Below are positions 9,954 through 22,566 of a stretch of DNA of 64,000 nucleotides, piece by piece. How positions within the stretch are numbered: position 1 is the stretch's first letter; every line of letters begins with the position of its first letter. Source of the stretch: Lepidodermella squamata. Lineage: Eukaryota; Gastrotricha. The stretch is taken from the NCBI GenBank assembly GCA_047495785.1, contig JBLDXI010000009.1:3906001-3970000 (forward strand), given 5' to 3'. The position numbers were made by a program, and so were the translations under genes. Under the pieces are notes generated by a model. It was not told where the DNA came from and did not search any database. It saw only the letters and a program-made list of their open reading frames with translations.

Positions 9954-12819
9954 GTGTTTGCTGATGAAGACTAGGCGTAAGAATTAGTAACCGCATGCAC
10001 CGGGTGATACAAAAATGCTATCAAAAATCGTCTGCTGATGATGGAAGTTTTTATTGCCTACAATTCATGGTAATATAAATAATATTATGTATAAGTAGTG
10101 TCTGAACACAGGCTATATTCAAGCACTTTTTTATACATCATAGTGAATCGTGTGCATATATAGAAGCCGCGGCGTAGTTGTGTGCGCATGCACGCTGGTG
10201 AAAAAATGTGCTTCTGGAAAAACACTATTATACTGTATACTGGCCAGAGTAAAAATCATTACAGCACACGTTTTTCCCGCACAGTACATATCGGCATGAT
10301 AGTTTTTTGCAGCCGCAACTCGTGACTTATTGTGATATCTCTAATACCTAGTTAACGAACTCGTTTCGGCCATAGTCGATTTCGCAGAGGTTATCCAGAT
10401 AAAAACAAACGCGCTACTCTGTATAATTATTACCCCTTTGATAACCTTATCAAGAGTATTTGCTTACATAATTTATCAGCTATATACTACTAATCCCATC
10501 GTCACGCCAGCCAACCATGCAAAAATAGAAAAAGCCGGTTGCCAGCCACGTGCTGCTAAAAATAACGATATAATATGGCGCATGTGAATAAAAGAAGAAG
10601 CCGAAGTTTTTTGTTTCAGCATCTCGGAAAATTGAATGGGGGACATCAGAGCGAGTGGTTCAAACACTTTTATTATAATTGCGATGTAGTGGTCGATAAT
10701 TCAATGTAAAGACTCTCGGGTTGAATACCGTTTCTCTATAAAAATTATGGCTAGGTATAGCTGGTTATAATTTAACCTAGAACCGAGACAATATTCGATT
10801 CCACTACCAATTGACAAAAAACGAAGGTAAAAAAGCCGCACAGCTTTGCTATTTTACCGCAGTGGGCTACCATCGTTGACAAATCTTAGTGGAAAAGGTT
10901 GACTCTTTTCAAGAGCGCAAGAGTCTGAGCCCTTTCACCTCTTTTGAATTGGTATTGAATGGGGACAAGAAGAGAGAAAAATGTTCGAGAATGCGAGTTT
11001 ATTACAGCTAGAAATGGAAATTATGGTGCTAGGTGGAAAATAGTCTAGAAAACGAGGATATATTGTGGTGTCAGCGCGCTGAATCTTGGCCGCACAAGGT
11101 CCTGCGCTATAATTTTGAAGATCGCGCGTTCGAAAAAACTGATATAAAAAAGCGGAGAATCGATCCAAATATTATTTGTCTCTTTTGTTTCCGCGAATCA
11201 ATTATTTATAACCTCGTTTTTCTCAATGAAAATTCACCAGCACAGATCCTCATGGGATTCGAAGTATTCAAACCTTCAAGCTATATGACAGAAGCCGGTA
11301 GACTGAACACAGAAGTTCAGAACCTTCTCACTCATGCAACAGCAAATTATACATGGGAATTTGCGTTAAAACGGCCCTTATAACACGGTAAACAATTAGA
11401 CCGGAATAATCGTAACCACATAGCGAATATTTCTGCATGCGTTGACAAAGCCAGTTCGGCAACTAAAGAGAACAAAATATTAGCTACGTAGTTAATTCCA
11501 GGATTTCGCATTGGATTTGGGAAAAGCAGCCGCGATGATTCATGGGCTGCTTCAAAGGATCAAGTTGCGGTTTAGCGTCCAATTAGTGTCAATTTCACTA
11601 ATTACCTTGGTTATGTAAATAAATATGTATCTCAAAGGCCGATGATTGTCAAATGAAAGACAATCCTGAAATCGGACAGCTCGAATTTTAGACAATTCGA
11701 CTTCAGACGCCTATCTTTCGGAAGTAAGCGTTATTCATGCAGATCGAACTGACAGCCTACCTTATTTTAATAATTACATTATTATATTTCAGCTCATATA
11801 TCTCACTTTCACAGCTTGAATAAAAAGGTGTGAGCGGAAAGAGTTGGCATCAAGTAAAGAAAAACGAAATGAAGTGGGTCGTTCTTGATATTTTCGGCAC
11901 AGAACTTTCAGGTTCGCGGGAGCTGCGATGACGTTTTAAAGCAGAAGATCAAGGGTCTGAAAACTCTGGAAAACATTTGCGAAGCCAATCCTTGAAGCAT
12001 TTAGTAAAGCTCCGAAAAATGTGACCTTTTCGGCGAACCTAAAACCATAAACTTTCCCCTTCTCGGAATCTTTTCTGGTGTTCGATGTTCGAATGAAAAG
12101 ATCCAACGAATTATGCTTACCTATTAATTACGCTTTCGGAAGGGACCGTCCGAATAATGAGTGATTCGTCATCGACGGCTCGGAACCGGCAGAGTTACAT
12201 GTGTAAATACGTCATCAAAACGTGCGGTTTTTTATCGCTTCACCGGTAATGAGGTGCAAGATTTTCCCAGGTTCCTTTTCTTTATCTCATGAAATCTACA
12301 CTTTTTACGAACCGTATCACAAGTCAGGCCATCTTCGTGTCGCCATGCAAACTTCTCTAGCCTAATGAGCAAATATTATTGTTTTCCGATAACCTCAATC
12401 TGGTGGACTTTGGAACGATTTGCTATGGAAAATTCTCGTGAGCTAGTTCCATCCGGAGCATTTGAAAGCTCCAGAAAAGCTTCAAATCTGCGTCTGGTTC
12501 CCAATTTTATTGGGTTTTTTATTTATTTACAGGTAAATTGGGAAAAAATTTCCTGGTTAGATCAAAATGTGCTCAAATCAACCTCTTTCTCGAATCACCA
12601 ATATCATGAAGATAGAAAAAAATTATAATTTTCGGTGAAAAATGGCGGTGTCAAACAATCGAAAATTCATGAAAAAAACTCGAACTACTGTTGAGTTGTC
12701 TCATAACTTTATTAGTAAAAAAATACCATACAACTGAACACTGAGTCCGTGTTTGAACACGAGGTAATACAATGATGAATCAAAATCAAAAGCAATCGCC
12801 GTATATCTATATAACGCGA
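9954..12819. other. Intergenic region between CBM21-1 and CBM21-2
   Basis: About 2.9 kb with no supported gene. A 116-codon open frame at 11033-11383 opens only with GTG and has no family resemblance. AATAAA on the minus strand at 12713-12708 fits the 3' end of CBM21-2. A GTAAACAA forkhead-type site lies near 11387. Confidence 0.55.
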
Positions 12820-14038
12820 TCACATATAATACGGAATTTCTACGCAATGATTAGCAGGTGAGCGGTTGTTGATATTGATGCTAACAGACGGCGTTACTAG
12901 ATGGCGGCGTTTCGTTGTGGCAACCACCGTTGTCGTACATAGCCGGTTCCACGTGGCGAATTCGGACCAAACCACAAGTGGGGCTTGGTATTTTCGCTCC
13001 TGAGGCTCGCCCTCTTCTTCGTCATCAAATTGCGAAACTTCGATCACTTTTGGCCGATAACGAAGCTTGTAATTATTTTTCTCGTTATTATCCCAATATT
13101 CACCTGGAAAAATTGGAAAAAAATTAATTAAAAACAAACAAATTAAAAATAGAAAAATTTAATTCAATTTAAAAATAAATTTAATTAAAAATAAAAATAA
13201 AATTAAAAATTTTACCTGGTTGATCCATGCATTGATAGCACGCGCAGAATTCAATTTGAGCACCCGGTTTGAGATGAGGCGGAATAGGTATACTGAACTG
13301 AAACAAATCGGTTTCTTTCGAGGCTAGCCGCGGCTTGGCGGGCCTGAAGTAATCAGCCTTCAGATCGACATGACTCGCCCAGTCGTCGAAGGTCAGCCGT
13401 ACGAAGACGTTTTTCGCGTATGACAAATTCCGCACACGAATCAGACCCTTGATATAGCCGCTTTTAATGTAGACACTCTCCAACGCGATGCTAGTCACCT
13501 TGAGTTTATCCGTGACTAATTTCGTGTAGTTGCTCAATCGATCGGGGAAAAGTAACTCGAAGCTGTTATCGGAATTTGCGTTGTGAGCTCGATGCTTTTC
13601 GTGGAACGTTTTCGTTGACCTCAATGGCTTTGACACCTTAACGAGATTTGTCAACATGTCGGAAATTGGCGAAGATTGGCCGCTATCGGCACTCCTTGCT
13701 TCAACTTCGTCATTGAGCGATAAATCGTAGTGGCGAACTAAGACTAGCGGCTTGCCATGGGCGTCGGCGAAGTGAACGTTCCGCTTGGGTGATTTTCCCA
13801 ACTCATCGCTATCGCTCGATTGATCGCTTACAACATCGAAATCGCCTTGCTCTTCAAGTGGCAAATCTATATAACAATTTTCATTAAAAAATGATTTATT
13901 TTTTAAACAAAATTTCAACTCACCCCAAAAGAAATATGACCTATTTTCAGTTTTGTATTCCGCCGGTAGAAGTAGTAGCGGTTCTAAAATTTCCGCATTC
14001 AGTTGTTCGGCTTGAATTTGCATTTTTAACGTAATCAT
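12820..14038 (-). CDS. CBM21-2: PPP1R3-type glycogen-targeting subunit of PP1
   Basis: Three exons, 14038-13924, 13866-13216 and 13103-12820, give 349 residues. Exon 1 ends in S-Y-F-F-W-G, like its paralogues. The PP1-docking motif N-V-H-F is at 68-71, followed by ADAHGKPLV. The CBM21 domain (about 180-305) contains IALESVYIKSGYIKGLIRVR, F-V-R-L-T-F-D-D-W, F-S-I-P-I-P-P-H-L and C-A-C-Y-Q-C. The glycogen motif E-Y-W-D-N-N-E-K-N-N-Y starts the last exon. The tail has VWSEFATWN and ends E-I-P-Y-Y-M rather than Y-Y-W. The docking motif and CBM21 share one exon here; the intron seen at this place in CBM21-1 and CBM21-9 is absent. Confidence 0.93.
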
Positions 14039-16336
14039 TAAAGATAAATTATATCGAATATAATCTAAATAGAAATAAAAATTCGAAAATATTATTATAT
14101 AACGTTGATGGTTAATGAGGAAAAGCGTGCTCTTGCGAATGTGCCTTAATACGCGTTTAGATAATGTGACAATGGGCTGTTATTGTTTATCTCTCGCGAA
14201 AAAACTTTTGGACACGCGCCCATGTCGTGCTGAATTTTTCATCATAGCTCTTAAAACTTAGAACCTCCCTTATCGCTGCTGTATAAGAAGGGAAAGAGGG
14301 AGAGGCTAAACTTCAATGAAACGTGATGATATGACCGCGTGATGTCCACGTGAGAATGGTCAAGCGGTCAGCTACTAAAATTACTTATCAATTTTAGTGG
14401 AGTTTGGACCCGGTCAAATGTTGCGAAAATTGAACTGCTTTTAGCCCACCGGGTAATAAAACGCATAATGCGTATTTTTTGAGCCACCTTAAAATTAGGA
14501 CACATGTGCACACACACACTATAAAACCGCAGGTTCATAACAATTAAATGAGCAATTTCATAACACAGGTATATTTTAGTAACATGTTTTCGAGATGATG
14601 CAATCTTGCTTCATGCGTGTATATATATTTGAATTTTTAGCACGTTAAAATAGTTCGTTAAACATCAAAACACGGGCTAATATTTCAAGCTGTTGCTCTC
14701 GAAAAGGGTGTGGTTACGGTCATCATATGGCCCACGCGACGAAATTTTTGAGCTAGGATGTAGATAGATATCAGATAGGATTGTTTTATCGCTACACAAA
14801 GTCGAAAAGTAACGAATGAGCCACACCGCCGCGCGTGTCGATGTGTGGTATAAGTTCAACTCGAGCAGACAATTCTGACAGTATAAGACGAGGAGTTAAT
14901 AGGCTTATTCCACTCTAGGTATGTTGTTTATGCCGGCAAACGCCGTTTTTTTGTAATATAATATATTAAATGCGCCCACCCCTCATCGCAGTAATGGACA
15001 AAGCGTGGCAGGGTGATTCAGGGAAACGAGGGAGGGAAAAAATGAATTGCGCGTACAAGTTATAATATTATAGCCGATAAATCCTGAACTAGGGCGCGCC
15101 TTTCGCAAAAAAAACGGCATGACGTCATAAAGCAGTAACTCTCGCATGAGCGCTTCGTAATTCATTCAATATATCAAGGTGATGATTGAAACTTTCGAGA
15201 CTTTCATTACAAAAATGAGAACGAAGCGGTTGATTTGCTTGATTGAATCAAAAATCTCATTTTTTGAGGCCGTCGAAAATAATGAATGGATTCCGCAGAA
15301 AAAAAGATAAAATAACTATTATATCAAGGTGGATAAAATGAATTGAAAGAACGCAGTGAGGAGATAAGCCTCCGGCTCTAAAACCGCATGTTCTTGTCGT
15401 AGCAGTATGGCATGATCATTATGAATAAGAGGTATTCCTGCAGCCACGCATGCACACCTTCCGCATAAAAAGAGAGATACGCGTTTACATTATGAAAGAG
15501 GTCATAAATTAGATATGAATTTATTATTAATAGAAAAAGTAATCAAGAAAAGCGCTACTGGAAAGGTCATGCCGTAGTAGTGCGTGTTCTCACCATAAAA
15601 TTTCAGCTAACGCAAGATAACGTAAGATGACGCAATCGCGCGGGTAATGTGATACCCAGGTATATATTATTACTATACGCGTTTATAATTCTACCACTTG
15701 CGAGTTGTGCTATCCTTACTATTATTATTACTACACACGTATTGAGTCATCTCAGTTTTTTTTGGCAGCCGTTCATGAATAGGGCTAACTATGGGTTATA
15801 TTCTAGGGGGTGTGGCAAGTTTTTTTTGCACTACCTCCGCCTACGGACATTATATAAGAAATGCCTCTATACTTATACGAATAGAAGAGGTGTCTGATGA
15901 CGTCACTCGACGGCATTGAATTACAGGAAAGAATCTGACCTCTTCTTCCACGAGAAAAAGTTCGCATGGTGTGGCAAAAAAAATCATAAAAAATTTAGGC
16001 AGGTGTGTTAGCTCTAAGCAAAAAACGAAATGTATACACAAAACGCGCGCGCAAAAATTAATATTTCACAATATTTGCGTAGGGTTTATTATATAGCTGC
16101 AGTAGGTATAGCGTAAAAAAATGAATCGAACAGCTGATGAAATGTGACTTGTCATCGCGTGGGTTTATTTTCACACGCTTCAGATTCGAATGACTCAGGC
16201 AAAATTTGAAATGCTAATCAGTGAAAAATTAAGAGAACAAATGTTAGTTTCAAGAGGATCATTAATGAGATTAATAAATTCTATAAGTTCTGAAAGTCTA
16301 TTATCGCAGTCGGGTTTTTGATATCATCACCTGTTT
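14039..16336. other. Intergenic region between CBM21-2 and CBM21-3
   Basis: About 2.3 kb, AT-rich, with no supported gene on either strand. It holds a short CA run before 14520 followed by a plus-strand TATAAAA, and a CCACGTGA E-box near 14346. The short open frames present match nothing known. Confidence 0.55.
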
Positions 16337-17639
16337 TCATGCGACTGATAGCCATTGTCTTGAGCTCATTGTGTTATCGCGGCTTTGTTGGTTGCAATTT
16401 GTCCCGAGATAGCTGGCAAAATTGCAGCGGCTCAGGTCGTTGAGTTCACCGCTTTTCGAGCTGATTTGTTGAGCATTAGTATCGACCAGCGCCATTTTAC
16501 AACTCGACTTGAGATCAGTTTTAGCGATAAATTGCGGCGCAGGATGGAATCGGATCGAATAGTTCGAGCCGTCGTTATTATCCCAAAATTCGCCTGTTAT
16601 TTTGGGGAGAAATTGAAAAAATATTAATCAGATTTTAGCCAGACTTTGTAAGATTTAATCAGACGCAACCATTTAATAGGGAGAAGCTTGGAAAATTCAG
16701 AAAGGATTCAGCTTCAGTGCTGAGAATTCAAGCGAATTTTTGTCAAGTTACACTCCAATTTAATTATTTTTTTATTATTTTTTTTGAATTTTAGCGGTAA
16801 AATCGAAACAAAATATATAATAATTATTTGTTGGAGAATTTATTTGAAAATTCAAGAAAGTCTGTTATAAATATTGGAAATACCTGCGACACCTGTGCAG
16901 CAAATGCAAAATTGAACGATAGTTCCTGGCATGAGATTTTTCGAAAATGGAACGCAAAATTCGAACGATTGGTAGCTTTCGTCACTTGGCCAATAATCAC
17001 TCAGCATCTCGGCTGATATATCGAAACACGAGTCCCAATCGTCGAACGACACTCGGGCAAAGACGTCTTTCGGGCTTGGCAAATTCCACACTAAGACGTG
17101 GCCAATCAGGTGATTTTCGATGAAGTTCAAGCTACGTAAAGCTACGTTTTGATTTTGGAGTTTGAATTTGAACAGAGCCATGTCGCGAAGCGGGTTCGGG
17201 AAAAGTAAGTCGACCGTATCGTGCACGGTGACATTTTCGGTCGATTTCGATTTCACAGTATCGGAGACAAACAGAAGAACCGAAGCCTGAAACATTTTCG
17301 AACTTCGAGAAACAATTCTTCGATTGGGGAAATTTTTTACCAAAGGTTTCCCAATACTATCGGCAAATCGGACTTGTTTTTTCTTGCTAGATCTCGAAGA
17401 TTGCTTAGCGGGGCTTGCTTGCTTGGGCAAAGGCGGAATAATGGCCATTTGGCGGGGGATTCTGATTGTCCCTATTGAGAAACGGACCTCAGCTTGTTCA
17501 GATTCTTCTTCTGGACCAAAAACGAACATTTCACATTATTAACACCGAATTATTAATGAAAATTACCGAAAATTGTGGGAAGTGATACGGCAGAATTTGC
17601 GGAAAATTCATTTGTGGTGTAATTTAATATTTCCGCCAT
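16337..17639 (-). CDS. CBM21-3: divergent PPP1R3-type PP1 subunit
   Basis: Three exons, 17639-17567, 17510-16884 and 16593-16337, give 318 residues. The PP1-docking motif Q-V-R-F is at 70-73 with ADSIGKPLV after it. The CBM21 domain (about 125-240) is recognisable from V-F-A-R-V-S-F-D-D-W and F-E-F-C-V-P-F but is the most diverged of the set. The otherwise conserved R-V-R-N-L-S reads V-L-V-W-N-L-P, and C-Y-Q-C reads C-I-C-C-T-G. The glycogen motif EFWDNNDGSNYSI is intact. The C-terminal tail has lost both the W-S-E-F-A-x-W-N block (only N-F-A-S-Y-L remains) and the aromatic end; it stops in Q-W-L-S-V-A. Its function may have shifted from its neighbours. I prefer the upstream ATG at 17639 because it gives an in-phase first exon like those of the paralogues. 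Confidence 0.88.
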
Positions 17640-17686
17640 TTATGAACTTGATATGAATCCGATTTTTCCGGGCCGGTTGCAACAAT

Positions 17687-17694
17687 GTAAACAA
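17687..17694. promoter_or_regulatory. Forkhead (FOXO-type) site upstream of CBM21-3
   Basis: Exact GTAAACAA, the core of the FOXO/DAF-16 binding element, 48-55 bp upstream of the CBM21-3 ATG. Equivalent sites lie upstream of CBM21-4 and CBM21-5. Confidence 0.4.
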
Positions 17695-18299
17695 ACTTGT
17701 TTTTCAGGTGTTTTAATTAAATGTGTACTACGCGGTTAGTTCAAAGTCAACGGAGCTTTGCGAGGTCCCCAACAACAGATCGGGCGTTTATATATTCGGG
17801 TTAATTAATTAACCACGCCCCTATTCCTAGATTCGGACGCGTGCCATATTAGGGCAGATGGGTTTTTTATGCACAGCTTTGAAAGCAGCTGATGACCAGT
17901 GGTCATAACACCCTGAAATAACAACCACAGCCGGCGTGTTGTTTACGTTTTAGTTAGGAATGCAGAAAAAAACATGATCCTTAATAGTTTTGTTATTTTC
18001 CGGACAGCATTTTTTGCTGAAAAAAGTAGGTGAGCTTATATACGGAGGTGAAAAAACAACAAAAAATGTATCCGACTTAACTTGAGATAGACCTTTGAGA
18101 ACAGACAAAAATTGTCACCCAATCAGAGGACAATTTTGTGAGAGGCCAAAAATCGTGTGATTTTCACGTACCGTAACGACGTGTATCTTTTGACAAAACG
18201 TGTTTTTCGAACATTAAAAATCAGTTTTTACTCCCAAATTTTAGAAATTTTCACAAAAGGTAGGGACGGTGATTCTTGACGGTGATTTACAGAATTTTA

Positions 18300-18890
18300 C
18301 CTGACTTTTGGCAAATTAAAATGTGTTCCGGTATAACTTCGGACAATTATAATTTTGGACACTCATTTGCATATGCAATTTCATTGCAATTTCAGTGTGA
18401 ATTATCTGTTTTTTTATGGTTTCTCATTTAATCTTGGGTCAGATTTCGAACAAAATTATGAACAGATGGCGCATCATCTATTTCTCGGAAGTTCAATAAG
18501 AATATCTACATTTCTGCGCATACATAAACCGTCCAAAAGTGTCCAAAATTTCCCCCATTTTTACCTGTTTTTCAGGTAAATGCCCTGCTAAAACGCGTCG
18601 ACGGATTGTTATTTTTTCTTCGATTATAGGGAGAGTAAAGATAGGGGAATACTCATGCCAACTTTTATTGAAAACTGATGGATTGTTAGAAAGATAAAAG
18701 GGGGGTCCCAGAACGGCACCTAAAGTATAACTGCTTGTAACTTTTTCTGAAATCCGGTTTCAGCTCCAATCGTCTTGATTTTTATTTCAAACGAAAGCTG
18801 AAGAGGCGGAGAATTTTATGCAAAAACCCCCATGATTTAAACATTCAACACCTGCAAAGCCGAAAGTGTCCAAAGTTATCGTGTCCACAG
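18300..18890. repeat. Dispersed repeat, copy A
   Basis: Shares ordered blocks with 23641-24098 on the same strand: CTGA-C/T-TTTTGG near the start, CTCATTTGCATATG (18362-18375), then from 18763 GCTCCAATC, TCAAACGA-A/T-AGCT, GAGGCGGA and TGTCCA...TGTCCACA. It has no coding capacity. It lies about 330 bp beyond the stop of CBM21-4. Confidence 0.65.
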
Positions 18891-19223
18891 TTACCACACG
18901 CTACGGTATAACTGAAAAATACGCGCTTTTTTTTAAAATTCCACCTTAAAATTTTTAGGGCGTGAAAAAAATTGGGCTGCACAAAACTTCCGATATCAAA
19001 TAACACCAAAAATAAAAAAAAATTATATTTTATTGACTGTTTTTGTTGTCAATTCAGCACATTCAAGAAAATATCGCTGTGAAACTGGTTATTTTTGCGA
19101 ATATTTTTGTACATAAAACCTCACCGCTGGAATAAGTATAACCAGTTGTTTTTTGTCTAATCAATTCGACTACTATTAAATACTATTTCACTAATGTCCT
19201 CGCCGCTGTGTCCAAAATTTCCT

Positions 19224-20455
19224 TCACCAGTAGGAGAATGAGACATCGATTCGGGCTGTGGCTGGCGATCGGTTGTTGAAAGAAGAATTTGTTTGGTAAT
19301 CGCCGCTGTTCCATGCCGCAAATTCTGACCAGATGAATTCACGCATTCGCTCGACTCGCTGGGCGTCCAAAGCTGCACTGATTTCGGGCAAATCGCCGCT
19401 ATTTTGCGACACTGGCGTAGCGGAGGCGGGCGCGTAGCGGAGTGAAAAATTTCGGCTCAAGTTGTTATCCCAGAAATCACCTTGAAAATAAAAAATCCCA
19501 TTTTTGATTAGGATCTTTTCGAACACCTTCACTTGAAACTTCAGTTGAGCTGTGAAATTGTTATTTTGATTTCCGTATTCCTGAATATTTGGATTATAAA
19601 TCAATTCAAAAATTAATTAATAATTTAAAGAATTGAATTTGGATTTGAATAAAAAATAATTGAATAAAATTTACAATTTCTATCCGGGCAGTGATAGCAC
19701 ACGCTGAAATCAGCCATAGTTCCGGGTTTGAGGTGGGGCGGAACTGGAATTTCAAAGTCGAAACTCTCGCTCTTTTCATCCCCAATTATCCGCCCGAGCT
19801 CTGGCTGGTGATAATGAGCCTGCCAGTCGTGCGACGACGCCCAGTTATCGAAGGTAATTCGAACGAAGACGTTTTTCTCGTACGACAAATTGCGCACCCT
19901 GATTGACCCAGTTATCGCATTTAACCGGCCGCAAACGCTTTCGAGGGCGATATTATTAGCATCGAGCCGTTCGGAAACCTGTTGAGCGCTGGGTTTCGCG
20001 AACAGCTTCTCAAAAGTTTCAGAGTTGTCAATGTTCGTGGGGGTAGGTTGACTCAAATTCTCCCGCTTATTTCTGCTGTCGAAGAAGTGATTGTGCCAGG
20101 ACGAGCGTAGCGCCTCAGCAGCGCCCGATAGCATTTGAGCAAGGGCGGATTTCACGTCATCGGGTTCGATTTGGTAAACCGTAGCTAGCGGCTTGCCGTT
20201 GTAGTCTGCGAAGGTGACGCTCTTCTTCGGCTTCAAAGGCTTATTATTATCATCGATGCTTTTCGATTTTACAAAAAACATCAAAGGCTCGCCGCACCCG
20301 TCGCGGCCGTCCAAGGTCGTATCTGGGATTTATAGAATTCGAATTCAATTTTTCCAATAATTTACTCGCAACTAACCCCACATGACCACATTTTGGTAGA
20401 AATACTCAGCTTTTGGATGGGAATAGTCATCTTCATGCTGCGATAGGTTGATCAT
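19224..20455 (-). CDS. CBM21-4: PPP1R3-type glycogen-targeting subunit of PP1
   Basis: Three exons, 20455-20377, 20322-19675 and 19480-19224, give 327 residues. Exon 1 ends V-V-M-W-G. The docking motif S-V-T-F is at 61-64, followed by ADYNGKPLA. The CBM21 domain (about 135-250) carries RLDANNIALESVCGRL, IRVRNLSYEKNVFVRITFDN and C-Y-H-C-P-D. The last intron falls inside a Cys codon, so the glycogen motif reads C-D-F-W-D-N-N. The tail holds A-L-D-A-Q-R, then EFIWSEFAAWNSG, and ends V-S-F-S-Y-W. It is very close to CBM21-5 across the whole CBM21 domain, pointing to a recent duplication. Confidence 0.94.
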
Positions 20456-21437
20456 TTTTTCGAAAATTATTAGGACATAAGGACGATGATTTGAAATTCT
20501 AATGGACAGTATCAAGGTTATTATATATTAGGTGTAGCCACTTGTTTACACGAAACTTAATACACGTACAGTATGTAGCATAATATTATAACGAGTATGT
20601 TTTTTTTCTGCGCTCAGCTCAGATAAAAAAATGCTATTAGCGCATATAATACTTTCAACGTACACGCGCCTTACTTTGTAGAAAAAACTGTCCGAAACGA
20701 GTTGCGGTATTAAACATATGCAGCATATTTCTTTTATTATTTGTATTATTATTAACGAGCCGGCCCGTAGGGAAATGCCAGCAGCAGAGCTGTTTGATAT
20801 CAAAGTCCAATAGCGCGTTGGCAAGAAGTACAAGAACGTGTATTGCCTGTTGTTTTTATCGACTCGTACTATTTTTGGCTACTTGGCGAACTCAAGGCCT
20901 ACGAGCGTACGAAAATCACACCTGACTATAGGCGCATTATTTGAATTAAAAATCAGTCTAAAGAAGAAAAGGCAAAAAACGCACCTTGGAACTTTTTTGT
21001 GAAGACAACACATCGACATGACCTAATTTTTCAAATCGCGAAAATTAATTATGCGCACAGTCAAAAACTGTAACAAAAAAGTTAATGGACCAAAGCGAAC
21101 ATTTCGATGAAAAAAATTAACATGATGCGAGCGAAAATCAGAAAATGCTGAAAATGAATTTTCCCGGGTCCAAATTGAAGGAAAAACAATTTTCGCTGGA
21201 ACAATTTTTTTGATTAAAAAACGACACAGTTCATTTAATTTTTCGTGTTTTATTAGACATCGAAATGTATATTTTTCGGCATTTGCAATGCCGAGAGCAC
21301 TCGTCGAAAATTGGAATAGAAAATTTTTGTATGGAAGAAAAACCGGGCGAGGAGTTAATATCAAATAAATCCACCGTTCATCTCACATTCTCAACGTCTC
21401 AATTAGAAAATATTAATATAACTTTATATAGGGCCGA
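20456..21437. other. Intergenic region between CBM21-4 and CBM21-5
   Basis: No gene seen. The part next to CBM21-4 holds its presumed promoter; the part next to CBM21-5 its 3' end, with minus-strand AATAAA at 21254-21249. Confidence 0.55.
20521..20549 (-). promoter_or_regulatory. Presumed CBM21-4 promoter elements
   Basis: A TATA-like TAATATATAA (20530-20521, minus strand) lies just downstream of a GTAAACAA forkhead-type site (20549-20542), which is 87-94 bp upstream of the ATG. The same order and spacing occur at CBM21-5. Confidence 0.4.
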
Positions 21438-22473
21438 TCACCAATAGCAGCAATTCATCTCAACGCGTAGGTCAGGAGTTGATTGGTGGCGGGTTATTTG
21501 ATTTGTTTGACAGCAGTCGCTGCTGTTTAGCGCTGAAAATTCAGACCAGATAATTTCACGAATTCTAGCCGCTCGTTCGGCATCTAATGCCTTGCTGATA
21601 GCTTCTGAAGATGACGAGTCGGCGGTTTTAACTGGGGCCGGCGTGCAATAGCCAGGCGAGTAACGAAGCGAATAGTTAGAGCTGCAGTTGTTATCCCAGA
21701 AATCACCTGGCAAAAAGAAAATTGAATAAATTTATCGAAAAAACCAGGATTTTTTAATTTACAATTTTTATCTGGGCAGTGATAGCAGACGCAGAAATTA
21801 GCCAAAGTTCCGGGTTTGAGGTGAGGCGGAACTGGAACTTCAAAGTCGAAGCTTTCCGAGGTATTGCTAGCAACTTCAGGCTGGTGATACTGAGCCTCCC
21901 AATCGTGCGATGACACCCAGTTGTCGAAGGTTATTCGAACGAAGACGTTTTTCTTGTACGACAAATTGCGCACCCTAATCGACCCAGTTATCGCATTTAG
22001 TCGGCCGCAAACGCTTTCAAGCGCGACGTTGTTCGCATCGAGGCGTTCAGAGACCTGCTGATCGCTCGGTGTCGAGAACAATCGCTCGAAAATTTCGTCG
22101 TCGTCATCGTCGTTTTGAGCCGGGGGTTTATCGCTTTGGTAGGTCGATCGCAGAGCTTCAGCGGCACTTGATAGCATTAGCGCCAGGGCTGATTTCGTCT
22201 CAGGCTCGATTTGATGAATCGTAGCCAGGGGCTTGCCGCTGTCGTCTGCGAAGCTGACTCGTTTTTTAGGTTTCGAGACTTTCTTGACGTTGTACGCCGA
22301 AGAGTCGCTGTCACATCGATCTCGGCAGTCGAAGTTGGTATCTATTAATAAATGTATTCATTTATCATCAAATTATTGAGCGTCTTATACTTACCCCATA
22401 GTACGAAATCTCGAGTGAATTCAACCTCGGAGAAGGTGAAATTTTCAAATTGTTGAGGCAACACGGATAGCAT
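21438..22473 (-). CDS. CBM21-5: PPP1R3-type glycogen-targeting subunit of PP1
   Basis: Three exons, 22473-22395, 22341-21763 and 21706-21438, give 308 residues. Exon 1 ends F-V-L-W-G. The docking motif R-V-S-F is at 54-57 with ADDSGKPLA after it. Next comes a run of acidic residues (N-D-D-D-D-D-E), then the CBM21 domain (about 115-230) with RLDANNVALESVCGRL and VRITFDN. The last exon starts C-D-F-W-D-N-N-C-S-S-N-Y. The tail contains A-L-D-A-E-R, then EIIWSEFSALNSS, and ends N-C-C-Y-W. Nearest relative: CBM21-4, immediately next to it. Confidence 0.94.
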
Positions 22474-22535
22474 TTTTATGAATTATTAGTTTATAACAAT
22501 TGTTTGCAAATGAAGAAACCAGCTGTATAACAGGC

Positions 22536-22566
22536 GGTTTTATAGTGGCATTAGCATGTTGTTTAC
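22536..22566 (-). promoter_or_regulatory. Presumed CBM21-5 promoter elements
   Basis: CTATAAAACC on the minus strand (22545-22536) is a good TATA box about 65 bp upstream of the ATG, leaving a 5' leader of about 35 bases. A GTAAACAA forkhead-type site lies at 22566-22559. Confidence 0.45.

Larger units (their letters stand above)
17640..19223. other. Intergenic region between CBM21-3 and CBM21-4
   Basis: No gene. A forkhead-type GTAAACAA lies at 17687-17694, about 50 bp upstream of the CBM21-3 start, with another (TTGTTTAC) at 17939-17946. A minus-strand TATATAAA lies near 17788-17796. A dispersed repeat fills 18300-18890. AATAAA on the minus strand at 19034-19029 may end CBM21-4. Confidence 0.55.

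Noticed and set aside
11033-11383. 116-codon plus-strand open frame
   Set aside because: It opens with GTG, has its first ATG far inside, shows no known motif and is flanked by no convincing splice sites.
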